A DNA stretch of 64,000 nucleotides from Solimonas flava DSM 18980. GTDB taxonomy: Bacteria > Pseudomonadota > Gammaproteobacteria > Nevskiales > Nevskiaceae. The translations under genes and the position numbers were made by a program. The first letter of the stretch is position 1; each line of letters opens with the position of its first letter. Location: assembly GCF_000426685.1 (NCBI RefSeq), contig NZ_AUFV01000012.1, positions 86,658 to 150,657 of the forward strand, read 5' to 3'. Below the pieces are notes generated by a model. That model ran no database searches. It had not been told where the DNA came from and saw only the letters and a list, made by a program, of their open reading frames with translations. Shown one piece after another: positions 55,423-64,000 of this stretch.

Positions 55423-55953
55423 TTATTTCTTCTTCGCTTCCTTGAGTTCCACCTTCTCGGTGGAGTAACGCACGCCCTTGCCCTTGTACGGCTCCGGCGG
55501 ACGGAAACCACGGATGTCAGCGGCGACCTGACCGACCATCTTCTTGTCGGCGCCCTTGACGACGATCTCGGTCTGCGTCGGCGTTTCCACCGTGATGCCT
55601 TCCGGGATCGGGTATTCGATCGGATGCGAGAAGCCGAGCGAGAGGTTCAGCTTCTTGCCGGCGGTCGCGGCACGATAGCCGACGCCCACCAGGTTGAGCT
55701 TCTTCTCGTAGCCCTTCGACACGCCGACCACGGCATTGTTCAGCAGCGCGCGGAACGTGCCGGCCTGCATGTTGTTCGCGGCGATCGAGCCGGCGGCGAC
55801 CGTGACGGTATCGCCCTGCACTTCGATCTCGACCTTCGCCGGCACATTGATCGTCAGGCTGCTCTTGGCGCCCTTGACGGTCAGCTGGCCATCGGCCGCC
55901 GAGACCTGCACACCGGCCGGCAGCTTCACCGGCATCTTGGCAACGCGGGACAT
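55423..55953 (-). CDS. rplF: 50S ribosomal protein L6
   Basis: 176 residues with the two L6 repeats; [19 protein letters not shown] at the start, and the conserved [28 protein letters not shown] end. Near the factor-binding site of the large subunit. 10 bases from rpsH. Confidence 0.99.
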   Translation of the reverse strand: MSRVAKMPVKLPAGVQVSAADGQLTVKGAKSSLTINVPAKVEIEVQGDTVTVAAGSIAANNMQAGTFRALLNNAVVGVSKGYEKKLNLVGVGYRAATAGKKLNLSLGFSHPIEYPIPEGITVETPTQTEIVVKGADKKMVGQVAADIRGFRPPEPYKGKGVRYSTEKVELKEAKKK

Positions 55954-55963
55954 GGAACTCTCC

Positions 55964-56359
55964 TTAGGCGACGATGCAGAGCACTTCGCCGCCGAGACCG
56001 GCCGCGCGCGCCTTGCGGTCGCTGACCACGCCCTTGGGCGTGGAAACGATGGCGACGCCGAGACCGCCGAGGACCTTCGGCAGCTCGTCCTTGCCCTTGT
56101 ACACGCGCAGGGCCGGCTTCGAGATGCGCTCGATGCGCTCGATCACCGGCTTGCCCTCGAAATACTTCAGGGCCAGCGTGATGGTTTTCTTGGCGCCGTC
56201 GGCAACGACGCTGTAGTCAGCGATGTAGCCTTCGTCCTTGAGGACGGCGGCAATCGCCTCCTTGATCTTCGACGAGGGCGACGAAACCTGCTTCTTGCGC
56301 GCCGCCTGGGCGTTGCGGATGCGCGTCAGGAAGTCGGCGATAGGATCGGTCATGCTCAT
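55964..56359 (-). CDS. rpsH: 30S ribosomal protein S8
   Basis: 131 residues; [20 protein letters not shown] near the start and the [19 protein letters not shown] end are diagnostic. In E. coli S8 represses the spc operon by binding the rplE leader region. Confidence 0.99.
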   Translation of the reverse strand: MSMTDPIADFLTRIRNAQAARKKQVSSPSSKIKEAIAAVLKDEGYIADYSVVADGAKKTITLALKYFEGKPVIERIERISKPALRVYKGKDELPKVLGGLGVAIVSTPKGVVSDRKARAAGLGGEVLCIVA

Positions 56360-56371
56360 ATCTAAATCCTC

Positions 56372-56677
56372 TTACCAGCTCGCCTTCTTGAGGCCCGGCA
56401 CTTCGCCGCGGTTGGCGGCTTCGCGCAGCTTGTGGCGCGCCAGGCCGAACTTCTTGTAGACACCGCGCGAGCGGCCGGTCAGCTGGCAGCGGTTGCGCTG
56501 GCGCGTCTTCGCCGAATCGCGCGGCAGCTTCTGCAGCGCCACGACGGCGGCAGCCTTGTCCTCGTCCGAAACGGTTTCGCTGACGATGGCGGCCTTCAGC
56601 GCGGCGCGCTTCTTGGCGTACTTCGCGGCGAGGGCGGCGCGCTTCTTCTCGCGCTCGATCATGTTGGTCTTGGCCAT
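56372..56677 (-). CDS. rpsN: 30S ribosomal protein S14
   Basis: 101 residues, the long form without zinc cysteines ([20 protein letters not shown] has only one Cys), so it does not depend on zinc. 12 bases on either side separate it from rplE and rpsH. Confidence 0.99.
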   Translation of the reverse strand: MAKTNMIEREKKRAALAAKYAKKRAALKAAIVSETVSDEDKAAAVVALQKLPRDSAKTRQRNRCQLTGRSRGVYKKFGLARHKLREAANRGEVPGLKKASW

Positions 56678-56689
56678 GGTTCGATGCCC

Positions 56690-57226
56690 TTACTTGCGGA
56701 ACGGGAAGTTGAACGCGTCGAGCAGGGCCTTGCCCGCTTCGTCGGTCTTCGCCGTCGTGGTGATGGTGATGTTCATGCCGCGCACCGCATCGACCTTTTC
56801 GTACTCGATTTCCGGAAAGATGATCTGCTCGGTGACGCCGAAGTTAAAGTTGCCGGCGCCGTCGAAGCCGCGCGCCGAGATGCCGCGGAAGTCGCGGATA
56901 CGCGGCAGCGCGACGACGATCAGGCGCTCCAGGAACTCGTACATCTTCTCGCGGCGCAGCGTCACCTTGACGCCGACCGGATAGTTCTCACGGACCTTGA
57001 ACGCCGCGATGGCGATGCGGGTCTTGGTGACCACCGGCTTCTGGCCGGCGATCGCCGTCATGTCCTCGACGGCCTTCTCGATCACCTTGCGATCGGTCGT
57101 CGCCTCACCGACACCCATGTTCAGGGTGATCTTGGTGATGCGCGGCACTTCCATTACGCCGACGCCCAGCTTCTCGCGGAGTTCGGCCGCGAGCTTATCG
57201 CGGTAAAGAGTTTGCAGATTCGCCAT
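56690..57226 (-). CDS. rplE: 50S ribosomal protein L5
   Basis: 178 residues; [36 protein letters not shown] block and [18 protein letters not shown]. Binds 5S rRNA with L18 and bridges to S13. 11 bases after rplX. Confidence 0.99.
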   Translation of the reverse strand: MANLQTLYRDKLAAELREKLGVGVMEVPRITKITLNMGVGEATTDRKVIEKAVEDMTAIAGQKPVVTKTRIAIAAFKVRENYPVGVKVTLRREKMYEFLERLIVVALPRIRDFRGISARGFDGAGNFNFGVTEQIIFPEIEYEKVDAVRGMNITITTTAKTDEAGKALLDAFNFPFRK

Positions 57227-57237
57227 GGCTTTCTACC

Positions 57238-57564
57238 TTAGTCCACCAGTTCGCTGTTGGACTTGAACACACGCACCTTGCGGCGCTTCTCGCCCTCGCC
57301 TTCGAACTTGAAGCCGACGCGGTCGCCCTTGCCCGTCTTCGCGTTCCAGATGGCAACGTTCGAAACGTCGATCGGCATCTCCTTCTCGACGATGCCGCCG
57401 GCAACGCCAGCGTTCGGATTGCCGCGCTGGTGCTTCTTGGCAACGTTGACGCCTTCGACGATGACCTTGCCGGCCTCGACCAGAACCTGCGCGACCTTGC
57501 CGCGACGACCCTTGTCCTTGCCGGTGATGACGACGACTTCGTCGCCCTTCTTAATCTTGCTCAT
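57238..57564 (-). CDS. rplX: 50S ribosomal protein L24
   Basis: 108 residues with a KOW motif: [20 protein letters not shown], then [11 protein letters not shown]. Assembly initiator of the large subunit. 12 bases after rplN. Confidence 0.99.
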   Translation of the reverse strand: MSKIKKGDEVVVITGKDKGRRGKVAQVLVEAGKVIVEGVNVAKKHQRGNPNAGVAGGIVEKEMPIDVSNVAIWNAKTGKGDRVGFKFEGEGEKRRKVRVFKSNSELVD

Positions 57565-57576
57565 GATCGCCTGTCC

Positions 57577-57942
57577 TCAGATCACTTCCGGCGCCAGCGA
57601 CACGATCTTCATGAAACGGTCACGCAGCTCGCGCGTCACCGGTCCGAAGATGCGGGTGCCCAGCGGCTCCAGCTTGTTGGTGAGCAGCACGGCAGCGTTG
57701 CTGTCGAAGCGGATCACCGAACCGTCGGCGCGCTTGATCGGGAACTTGGTACGCACGACGACCGCGTCATGCACCTCGCCCTTCTTGACCTTGCCGCGCG
57801 GAATCGCGTCCTTGACGGTGACCTTGATCAGGTCGCCCACGCCGGCGTAGCGGCGATAGGTCGAGCCCTTGACCTGGATGACCTGCACTTCACGCGCGCC
57901 GCTGTTGTCGGCAACGACCAGAAAGCTTTCCTGTTGAATCAT
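57577..57942 (-). CDS. rplN: 50S ribosomal protein L14
   Basis: 121 residues; [19 protein letters not shown] at the start and [15 protein letters not shown] near the end. First gene of the spc group; only 15 bases separate it from rpsQ, so no separate promoter region is evident. Confidence 0.99.
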   Translation of the reverse strand: MIQQESFLVVADNSGAREVQVIQVKGSTYRRYAGVGDLIKVTVKDAIPRGKVKKGEVHDAVVVRTKFPIKRADGSVIRFDSNAAVLLTNKLEPLGTRIFGPVTRELRDRFMKIVSLAPEVI

Positions 57943-57957
57943 GGTCTGGCTCTCCGC

Positions 57958-58230
57958 TTAGCCGGCCGCGCCGGTCTTCAGCACTTCGACGAGGCGAAAG
58001 CGCTTGGTGGCCGACAGCGGGCGCGTCTCGACGATCGCCACGGTGTCGCCTTCCTTGGCCTGATTGTTCTCGTCGTGCGCACGCAGCTTGGTCGAGCGGC
58101 GCAGCGTCTTGCCGTAGAGCGGATGGCGCTCGACGCGCTCGACGAGCACGGTGATGGTCTTGTCGCCCTTGTCGCTGACGACGCGGCCGACCACGCGGTT
58201 GCCCGCCTTCTTCTCAGTCTGTTCGCTCAT
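57958..58230 (-). CDS. rpsQ: 30S ribosomal protein S17
   Basis: 90 residues with the OB-fold pattern [21 protein letters not shown] and [20 protein letters not shown]. Last gene of the S10 group, 2 bases after rpmC. Confidence 0.99.
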   Translation of the reverse strand: MSEQTEKKAGNRVVGRVVSDKGDKTITVLVERVERHPLYGKTLRRSTKLRAHDENNQAKEGDTVAIVETRPLSATKRFRLVEVLKTGAAG

Positions 58231-58232
58231 GA

Positions 58233-58433
58233 CTACTTCACCTGGCTGCGCGCAATGGTCTTGACCCGCGCGATCTTCTTGCGCGCCTCGCGCACGAGAT
58301 GCGGCTTCGTGGCCTGGCCTGCGCCCTGCTGCATGCGCAGGTTGAACTGCTCGCGCCGCAGCGCGGCGAGCTCGTCGGCGAGCGCCTTCGCGTCCTTGCC
58401 GCGCAGGGCCTTCACATATTCGGAGGTCTTCAT
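58233..58433 (-). CDS. rpmC: 50S ribosomal protein L29
   Basis: 66 residues; a two-helix protein with [19 protein letters not shown] and [13 protein letters not shown]. Lies at the exit tunnel where trigger factor and SRP bind. Its start overlaps the rplP stop by one base (TAATG). Confidence 0.98.
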   Translation of the reverse strand: MKTSEYVKALRGKDAKALADELAALRREQFNLRMQQGAGQATKPHLVREARKKIARVKTIARSQVK

Positions 58434-58846
58434 TACATGATCGTCCGGTTGACGAAGCTGGTCTTCACCGGCAGCTTCGCCGCGGCCAGGCGAAATGCCT
58501 CGCGCGCGGTAACTTCATCGACGCCTTCCATTTCGTAGAGCACCTTGCCGGGCTGCACTTTGCAGACCCAGTACTCGACGTTGCCCTTACCGGAGCCCAT
58601 GCGGACTTCCAGCGGCTTCTTGGTGACCGGAACGTCCGGGAACAGGCGGATCCAGACCTTGCCGCCGCGCTTGATGTAGCGCGTGATGACGCGGCGCGCC
58701 GCTTCAATCTGGCGGGCCGTCACGCGGCCGGGTTCGGTCGCCTTCAGGCCCCACTCGCCGAAGCTGACCTTGTTACCCACCAAGGCCATACCGGTGTTGG
58801 AACCTTTGCGTTGCTTGCGAAATTTGGTTCGCTTGGGCTGCATCAT
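58433..58846 (-). CDS. rplP: 50S ribosomal protein L16
   Basis: 137 residues; [13 protein letters not shown] at the start and the conserved [19 protein letters not shown]. Near the A-site tRNA. GGGAG 9 bases upstream supports the first of two adjacent ATG codons. Confidence 0.99.
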   Translation of the reverse strand: MMQPKRTKFRKQRKGSNTGMALVGNKVSFGEWGLKATEPGRVTARQIEAARRVITRYIKRGGKVWIRLFPDVPVTKKPLEVRMGSGKGNVEYWVCKVQPGKVLYEMEGVDEVTAREAFRLAAAKLPVKTSFVNRTIM

Positions 58847-58864
58847 GGCAGTAGTCTCCCGACC

Positions 58865-59551
58865 TTAGGCCGCACGGGCCTCGGTCGTCTCGTTCTTTTC
58901 CTGGCGACGGTCGGTGTCGAACACCTCACCGGTGAACACCCAGACCTTGATCCCGATCACGCCGTACGTGGTGCGGGCTTCGCCGACCGCATAGTCGACA
59001 TTGGCGCGCAGCGTGTGCAGCGGCACGCGGCCTTCGCGGTACCACTCCGTGCGCGCGATCTCGGCGCCGTTCAGGCGGCCGCCGACCTGGATCTTGATGC
59101 CGCCCGCACCGAGACGCATGGCGTTCTGCACGGCGCGCTTCATCGCGCGGCGGAACATGATGCGGCGCTCCAGCTGCTGGGCGATGCTGTCGGCGACGAG
59201 CTGCGCATCGAGTTCCGGCTTGCGGATTTCCTCGACCGAGATGTGCACCGAGTCGGCCTTCAGGCCCATGCGCTTGGCGACTTCGCCCTTCAGCTTCTCG
59301 ATGTCCTCGCCCTTCTTGCCGATGACGATGCCCGGGCGCGCGGTGTGGATCGTCACGCGGGCCGACTTGGCCGGGCGGTCGATCTGAATGCGCGACACCG
59401 AAGCCTGCGCCAGCTTCTTGCGCAGGAAGCTGCGAACCTGGATGTCCTTCAGCAGGTTTTCGCCGTAAGCCTTGCGCTCGGCGTACCAGTTCGACGTCCA
59501 GAACGTCGTGATGCCGAGGCGGAAGCCGTTCGGATTGACTTTGTGACCCAT
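58865..59551 (-). CDS. rpsC: 30S ribosomal protein S3
   Basis: 228 residues; [20 protein letters not shown], the KH domain with [13 protein letters not shown], and [15 protein letters not shown]. Forms part of the mRNA entry channel. 31 bases after rplV. Confidence 0.99.
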   Translation of the reverse strand: MGHKVNPNGFRLGITTFWTSNWYAERKAYGENLLKDIQVRSFLRKKLAQASVSRIQIDRPAKSARVTIHTARPGIVIGKKGEDIEKLKGEVAKRMGLKADSVHISVEEIRKPELDAQLVADSIAQQLERRIMFRRAMKRAVQNAMRLGAGGIKIQVGGRLNGAEIARTEWYREGRVPLHTLRANVDYAVGEARTTYGVIGIKVWVFTGEVFDTDRRQEKNETTEARAA

Positions 59552-59582
59552 GACTTTATCTCTCTCGTCCGAAGCGGCGGCC

Positions 59583-59918
59583 TTACTGGCCGTCCGAGAC
59601 CTTGATCGTGATGTGGCTGGTCGGCTTCACGATACGGTCAGCACGGCCCTTGGCGCGCGGCATGATGCGCTTGAGCACCGGGCCCTCGTCCACGTAGATC
59701 TCCTTGACCTTCAGCTCGTCGACGTCGGCGCCGTGGTTGTTCTCGGCGTTCGCGATCGCCGACTCCAGCACCTTGAACAGGATGCGGGCGGGCTTGCGGG
59801 TGGAGTACTTCAGGATGTTGCGCGCCTCGTCGACCGGCTTGCCGCGAACGAGATCAGCGACGGCCCGCGCCTTCTTCGGCGACAGGCGAACGAACTTCAG
59901 GATGGCTTGGGTCTGCAT
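59583..59918 (-). CDS. rplV: 50S ribosomal protein L22
   Basis: 111 residues from the ATG at 59918 ([20 protein letters not shown]); an in-frame GTG at 59927 lies inside the rpsS end and is rejected. The extended loop [20 protein letters not shown] reaches into the exit tunnel. Confidence 0.98.
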   Translation of the reverse strand: MQTQAILKFVRLSPKKARAVADLVRGKPVDEARNILKYSTRKPARILFKVLESAIANAENNHGADVDELKVKEIYVDEGPVLKRIMPRAKGRADRIVKPTSHITIKVSDGQ

Positions 59919-59923
59919 GGCGC

Positions 59924-60202
59924 TCACTTCTTGGCGTCAACTTTCTTGTCGCCGTGCCCCTTGAAGGTGCGCGTCGGAGCAAACTCGCCGAGCTTGTGGC
60001 CGACCATGTTGTCGGTCACGAACACCGGCAGGTGCTGCTTGCCGTTGTGCACCTGGATCGTCAGGCCGACGAAATCCGGGGTGATCATCGAACGACGCGA
60101 CCAGGTCTTGATCGGCTTCTTCACGCGCTGGCCGGCCATTCCATCCACCTTCTTCGCGAGATGGTGGTCGACGAACGGGCCCTTCTTGACGGAACGAGGC
60201 AT
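59924..60202 (-). CDS. rpsS: 30S ribosomal protein S19
   Basis: 92 residues; [19 protein letters not shown] and [18 protein letters not shown]. Head of the small subunit, partner of S13. Five bases separate its stop from rplV. Confidence 0.99.
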   Translation of the reverse strand: MPRSVKKGPFVDHHLAKKVDGMAGQRVKKPIKTWSRRSMITPDFVGLTIQVHNGKQHLPVFVTDNMVGHKLGEFAPTRTFKGHGDKKVDAKK

Positions 60203-60214
60203 GACGTTACCTGC

Positions 60215-61048
60215 TTACTTCTTCGAGTGGCGGCTGCGCACGATGAACTTCTGCGTGCGCTTGTTGTTGCGGGTCTTGAGGCCCTTGGTCTGCTGGCCCC
60301 ACGGCGTCACCGGATGCGGGTTGCCCTGTCCGGAGCGGCCTTCACCGCCACCGTGCGGGTGGTCGACCGGGTTCATGACGACGCCACGCACCGTCGGGCG
60401 GATGCCCTTGTGACGCTTGGCGCCGGCCTTGCCGTACTGGCGCAGGTTGTGCTCGTTGTTGCCGACTTCGCCGATCACGGCGCGGCATTCCGAAAGCACC
60501 TTGCGCATCTCGCCCGAACGCAGGCGGATCGTCGCGTACTCGCCTTCGCGGGCGACCAGCTGGATGGCGGCGCCAGCGCTGCGCGCGATCTGCGCGCCCT
60601 TGCCCGGGCGCATCTCGACGCAATGCACGGTCGAACCGATCGGAATGCTGCGCAGCGGCAGGGCGTTGCCGGCCCTGATCGGCGCGTCGGTGCCCGACTG
60701 CAGCGTGTCACCGGCGGCAACGCCGCGCGGCGCGATGATGTAGCGGCGCTCGCCGTCGGCATAGCACAACAGCGCGATATGCGCGGAGCGGTTCGGATCG
60801 TACTCGACGCGCTCAACCTTGGCCGGCACGCCGTCCTTGTTGCGCTTGAAGTCGATCAGACGATAGTGCTGCTTCTGCCCACCGCCCTTGTGGCGCGTGG
60901 TGATGTGGCCGTTGTTGTTGCGGCCGCCCGAGTTCTTCTGCTTTTCGAGCAGCGGCGCGTGCGCCTCGCCCTTCCACAGGCCCGGCGTGATCACCTTGAC
61001 CTGGTGACGCGCGCCCGGCGACGTCGGCTTGAGTTGGACCAATGGCAT
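60215..61048 (-). CDS. rplB: 50S ribosomal protein L2
   Basis: 277 residues; [35 protein letters not shown] and the peptidyl-transferase-related end with [18 protein letters not shown]. One of the most conserved large-subunit proteins. 13 bases after rplW. Confidence 0.99.
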   Translation of the reverse strand: MPLVQLKPTSPGARHQVKVITPGLWKGEAHAPLLEKQKNSGGRNNNGHITTRHKGGGQKQHYRLIDFKRNKDGVPAKVERVEYDPNRSAHIALLCYADGERRYIIAPRGVAAGDTLQSGTDAPIRAGNALPLRSIPIGSTVHCVEMRPGKGAQIARSAGAAIQLVAREGEYATIRLRSGEMRKVLSECRAVIGEVGNNEHNLRQYGKAGAKRHKGIRPTVRGVVMNPVDHPHGGGEGRSGQGNPHPVTPWGQQTKGLKTRNNKRTQKFIVRSRHSKK

Positions 61049-61061
61049 TTTCTAGCCCTCG

Positions 61062-61364
61062 TTATGCGGAGGCGCCGCTCAGGAAATCGATTTCCTGGCC
61101 CTGCGCGAGCGTGACATACGCCTTCTTCCAGTCGGAGCGCTTGCCCTCGAACCGGCCGAAACGCTTGTTCTTGCCCTTCACGGTCAGCGTGCGGACGCCG
61201 TCAACCTTGACGTTGAACAGCTTCTCGACGGCTTCCTTGATCTCGGGCTTGGCAGCGTCGCGGGCAACCTTGAACACGGCCTGGTTGTGCTTCTCCGCGG
61301 CGCGCGTGCTCTTCTCCGAGACGACCGGCGCGATGATGATCTGATGCAGACGATCGACGTTCAT
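61062..61364 (-). CDS. rplW: 50S ribosomal protein L23
   Basis: 100 residues from the ATG at 61364, which overlaps the rplD stop (ATGA); [20 protein letters not shown] and [20 protein letters not shown]. Docking site for trigger factor at the tunnel exit. Confidence 0.99.
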   Translation of the reverse strand: MNVDRLHQIIIAPVVSEKSTRAAEKHNQAVFKVARDAAKPEIKEAVEKLFNVKVDGVRTLTVKGKNKRFGRFEGKRSDWKKAYVTLAQGQEIDFLSGASA

Positions 61365-61966
61365 TGCAGCCACGCCTCCAGCTTCTGGACCGCGTCCGCC
61401 GTGACCAGCACCTTCTCGTGGCGCAGCAGCGTGAGCGGATTGAGGGCTTCGACATCGCAAACCGCAACGTGCGGCAGATTGCGGGCCGAAAGGAACAGGT
61501 TCTGATCGAGCTCGCCGGTGACGATCAAGATGTCCTGCGAGCCGAGCTGCTTGAGCTGCTCGACCAGACCCTTGGTCTTCGGCGCTGCGAGCGAGAACGA
61601 CTCGACGACGATCAGGTGATTCTTGCGGGCGAGCTCGGCAACGATCGAGCGGATGGCGCCGCGATACATCTTGCGGTTCACCTTCTGCGCATGATCACGC
61701 GGCGTGGCCGCGAACGTCGTGCCGCCGCCGCGCCACAGCGGGGAGCGGATCGAGCCGGCGCGAGCGCGGCCGGTGCCCTTCTGCTTCCACGGCTTCTTGC
61801 CGCCGCCGCGCACTTCGCCCTTGGCGAGCTGCGCCTTCGTGCCAGCGCGGCCGGCCGCCATATAGGCAGTCACCACCTGGTGGATCAGCGGTTCGTTGTA
61901 TTCGGCGCCGAAGACGACGTCCGAAACGCTCAGTTTGGTCGTGCTGTTATGCAGTTGAATATCCAT
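61361..61966 (-). CDS. rplD: 50S ribosomal protein L4
   Basis: 201 residues; [20 protein letters not shown] forms the tunnel loop. In E. coli L4 represses the S10 operon by transcription and translation. Overlaps rplW by 4 bases. Confidence 0.99.
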   Translation of the reverse strand: MDIQLHNSTTKLSVSDVVFGAEYNEPLIHQVVTAYMAAGRAGTKAQLAKGEVRGGGKKPWKQKGTGRARAGSIRSPLWRGGGTTFAATPRDHAQKVNRKMYRGAIRSIVAELARKNHLIVVESFSLAAPKTKGLVEQLKQLGSQDILIVTGELDQNLFLSARNLPHVAVCDVEALNPLTLLRHEKVLVTADAVQKLEAWLQ

Positions 61967-61988
61967 GGCCGTTTTTCCCCAGTGAACG

Positions 61989-62627
61989 TTATGCCTTCAC
62001 CGTGGGGCGCACGATGACTTCGCCATTCGTGGCACCCGGCACCGCGCCCTTCACCAGCAGAAGGTTGCGGTCAACATCAATCCGGACCAGATCCAGGTTC
62101 AGCGCCGTGACGCGATCCGAACCCATGTGCCCGGCCATCTTCTTGCCCTTGAACACGCGACCCGGCGCCTGGCGCTGGCCGATCGAGCCCGGAGAGCGGT
62201 GCGACAGCGAGTTGCCGTGCGTCGCACGACCACCGCCGAAGTTCCAGCGCTTCTGCACGCCGGCAAAACCCTTACCCTTCGAGACGCCGGTGACATCCAC
62301 GGCCTTGACGCCGTCGAACTGGTCAACCTTGATCTCGGCGCCCGTGGCGAGATCCGCACCCTCGCCCTCGGCGAGACGGATTTCCCACAGACTGCGGCCG
62401 GCAGCGATGCCCGCCTTCTTGTAGTGACCGGTCAGCGCCTTGTTGACGCGACCCGGCTTCTCATCACCCACGGCCACCTGCACAGCACGGTAGCCATCGG
62501 TTTCCACGGTCTTGACCTGAGCCACGCGGTTCGGCGTGCACTCGATAACGGTCACCGGAATCGACGCGCCTTCTTCAGTGAAGATGCGCGTCATGCCTGC
62601 CTTGCGGCCCACGATTGCGATCGTCAT
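61989..62627 (-). CDS. rplC: 50S ribosomal protein L3
   Basis: 212 residues; [20 protein letters not shown] and the conserved [20 protein letters not shown] with [18 protein letters not shown]. Early assembly protein near the peptidyl transferase centre. Confidence 0.99.
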   Translation of the reverse strand: MTIAIVGRKAGMTRIFTEEGASIPVTVIECTPNRVAQVKTVETDGYRAVQVAVGDEKPGRVNKALTGHYKKAGIAAGRSLWEIRLAEGEGADLATGAEIKVDQFDGVKAVDVTGVSKGKGFAGVQKRWNFGGGRATHGNSLSHRSPGSIGQRQAPGRVFKGKKMAGHMGSDRVTALNLDLVRIDVDRNLLLVKGAVPGATNGEVIVRPTVKA

Positions 62628-62640
62628 GTCCGTTTCTCCT

Positions 62641-62958
62641 TTAGCTCAGCGAGATCTGGACTTCGACGCCGGCCGGCAGGTCGAGCTTCGACAACGCGTC
62701 GACGGTCTTTTCCGTCGGGTCGACGATCTGCATGAGCCGCTTGTGCGTGCGGATCTCGTACTGGTCGCGCGCGTCCTTGTCGGCATGCGGCGAAACGAGG
62801 ATGGTGAAGCGTTCCTTGCGCGTAGGCAGCGGGATCGGCCCACGGACGACGGCACCGGTGCGCTTCGCGGTCTCAACGATCTCCTTCGCCGACTTGTCGA
62901 TCAGTCGGTGGTCGAAGGCCTTGAGCCGGATGCGAATAGATTGGCTGGTCGCGGCCAT
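62641..62958 (-). CDS. rpsJ: 30S ribosomal protein S10
   Basis: 105 residues; [20 protein letters not shown] and [19 protein letters not shown]. Also pairs with NusB in antitermination (NusE). First gene of the S10 operon; the 85-base gap to tuf holds the tuf terminator and perhaps a promoter that I could not identify. Confidence 0.99.
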   Translation of the reverse strand: MAATSQSIRIRLKAFDHRLIDKSAKEIVETAKRTGAVVRGPIPLPTRKERFTILVSPHADKDARDQYEIRTHKRLMQIVDPTEKTVDALSKLDLPAGVEVQISLS

Positions 62959-62989
62959 GCTTTGGTTTCCGGTTTAAAGAGCGGGGAAC

Positions 62990-63018
62990 AAAAGGGGCGC
63001 GAATTTTATTCGCGCCCC
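62990..63018 (-). terminator. terminator after tuf
   Basis: GGGGCGCGAAT-AAA-ATTCGCGCCCC then TTTTGTT on the minus strand: an 11-base perfect stem with a T-run, 26 bases after the tuf stop. It separates tuf from the S10 operon. Confidence 0.9.
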
Positions 63019-63043
63019 AGCCAAAAGTAAAGCGGAAAGATTC

Positions 63044-64000
<957 letters not shown>

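Overview
The window is a 64 kb piece of a high-G+C proteobacterial chromosome, probably a gammaproteobacterium. The grounds are the enteric-type cellulose accessory genes bcsE/F/G/Q/R, the AcnD-PrpF form of the methylcitrate cycle, and a ribosomal cluster in which rpmJ follows secY with no infA between them. I cannot name a genus. Most genes lie on the minus strand, and spurious long ORFs opposite real genes are common because of the base composition.

Layout. (1) 1-5501, minus: a type II cellulose synthase operon bcsR-E-F-Q-A-G, joined by 4-base stop/start overlaps and cut at the left edge inside bcsG. (2) 5587-12640: a TAXI-type solute receptor, a beta-propeller protein with a winged-helix regulator, a divergent DUF899-DUF2182 pair, and prpD. 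(3) 12641-23523: the methylcitrate (propionate) cluster, prpB-DUF1003-prpC-acnD ... prpF ... prpD. It is broken by foreign material. One insertion is a low-G+C pair of unknown genes separated by a convincing integron attC site. The other is a ParDE toxin-antitoxin pair with its operator, a DUF6933 gene and a scrap that resembles a DNA methyltransferase N-terminus. A strongly folded 90-base element lies between acnD and an SRPBCC gene. The divergent regulator prpR is a sigma-54 activator, and a matching -24/-12 element and a cluster of repeated operator-like sites lie in its intergenic region.

(4) 25489-34586, minus: a FabH-type ketosynthase, then a tetR-outer membrane factor-membrane fusion-RND permease operon with its promoter and operator, then rsmB. 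(5) 34697-49146: a 19-residue lysine-rich peptide gene with a good ribosome binding site and its own terminator, a receiver-domain protein, a lipoprotein, DUF423, a saccharopine-dehydrogenase-like protein, DUF2845, a DsbD/ScsB thiol transporter with a partner redoxin, a sodium:solute symporter, an isoaspartyl peptidase, a CPA2 antiporter coupled to a class III nucleotide cyclase, an orphan AbiEi-type gene, and outer membrane phospholipase A.

(6) 49333-64000, minus: the classical ribosomal protein cluster (tuf, then S10, spc and alpha operons) ending with rpoA and rplQ, with a clear sigma-70 promoter in front of rpsM.

Functionally the window combines translation core genes with propionate catabolism and envelope functions (cellulose export, drug efflux, periplasmic thiol chemistry, phospholipase). 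The least explained parts are the cassette pair at 13048-14473, the folded element at 17716-17806, and the short peptide gene at 34697.
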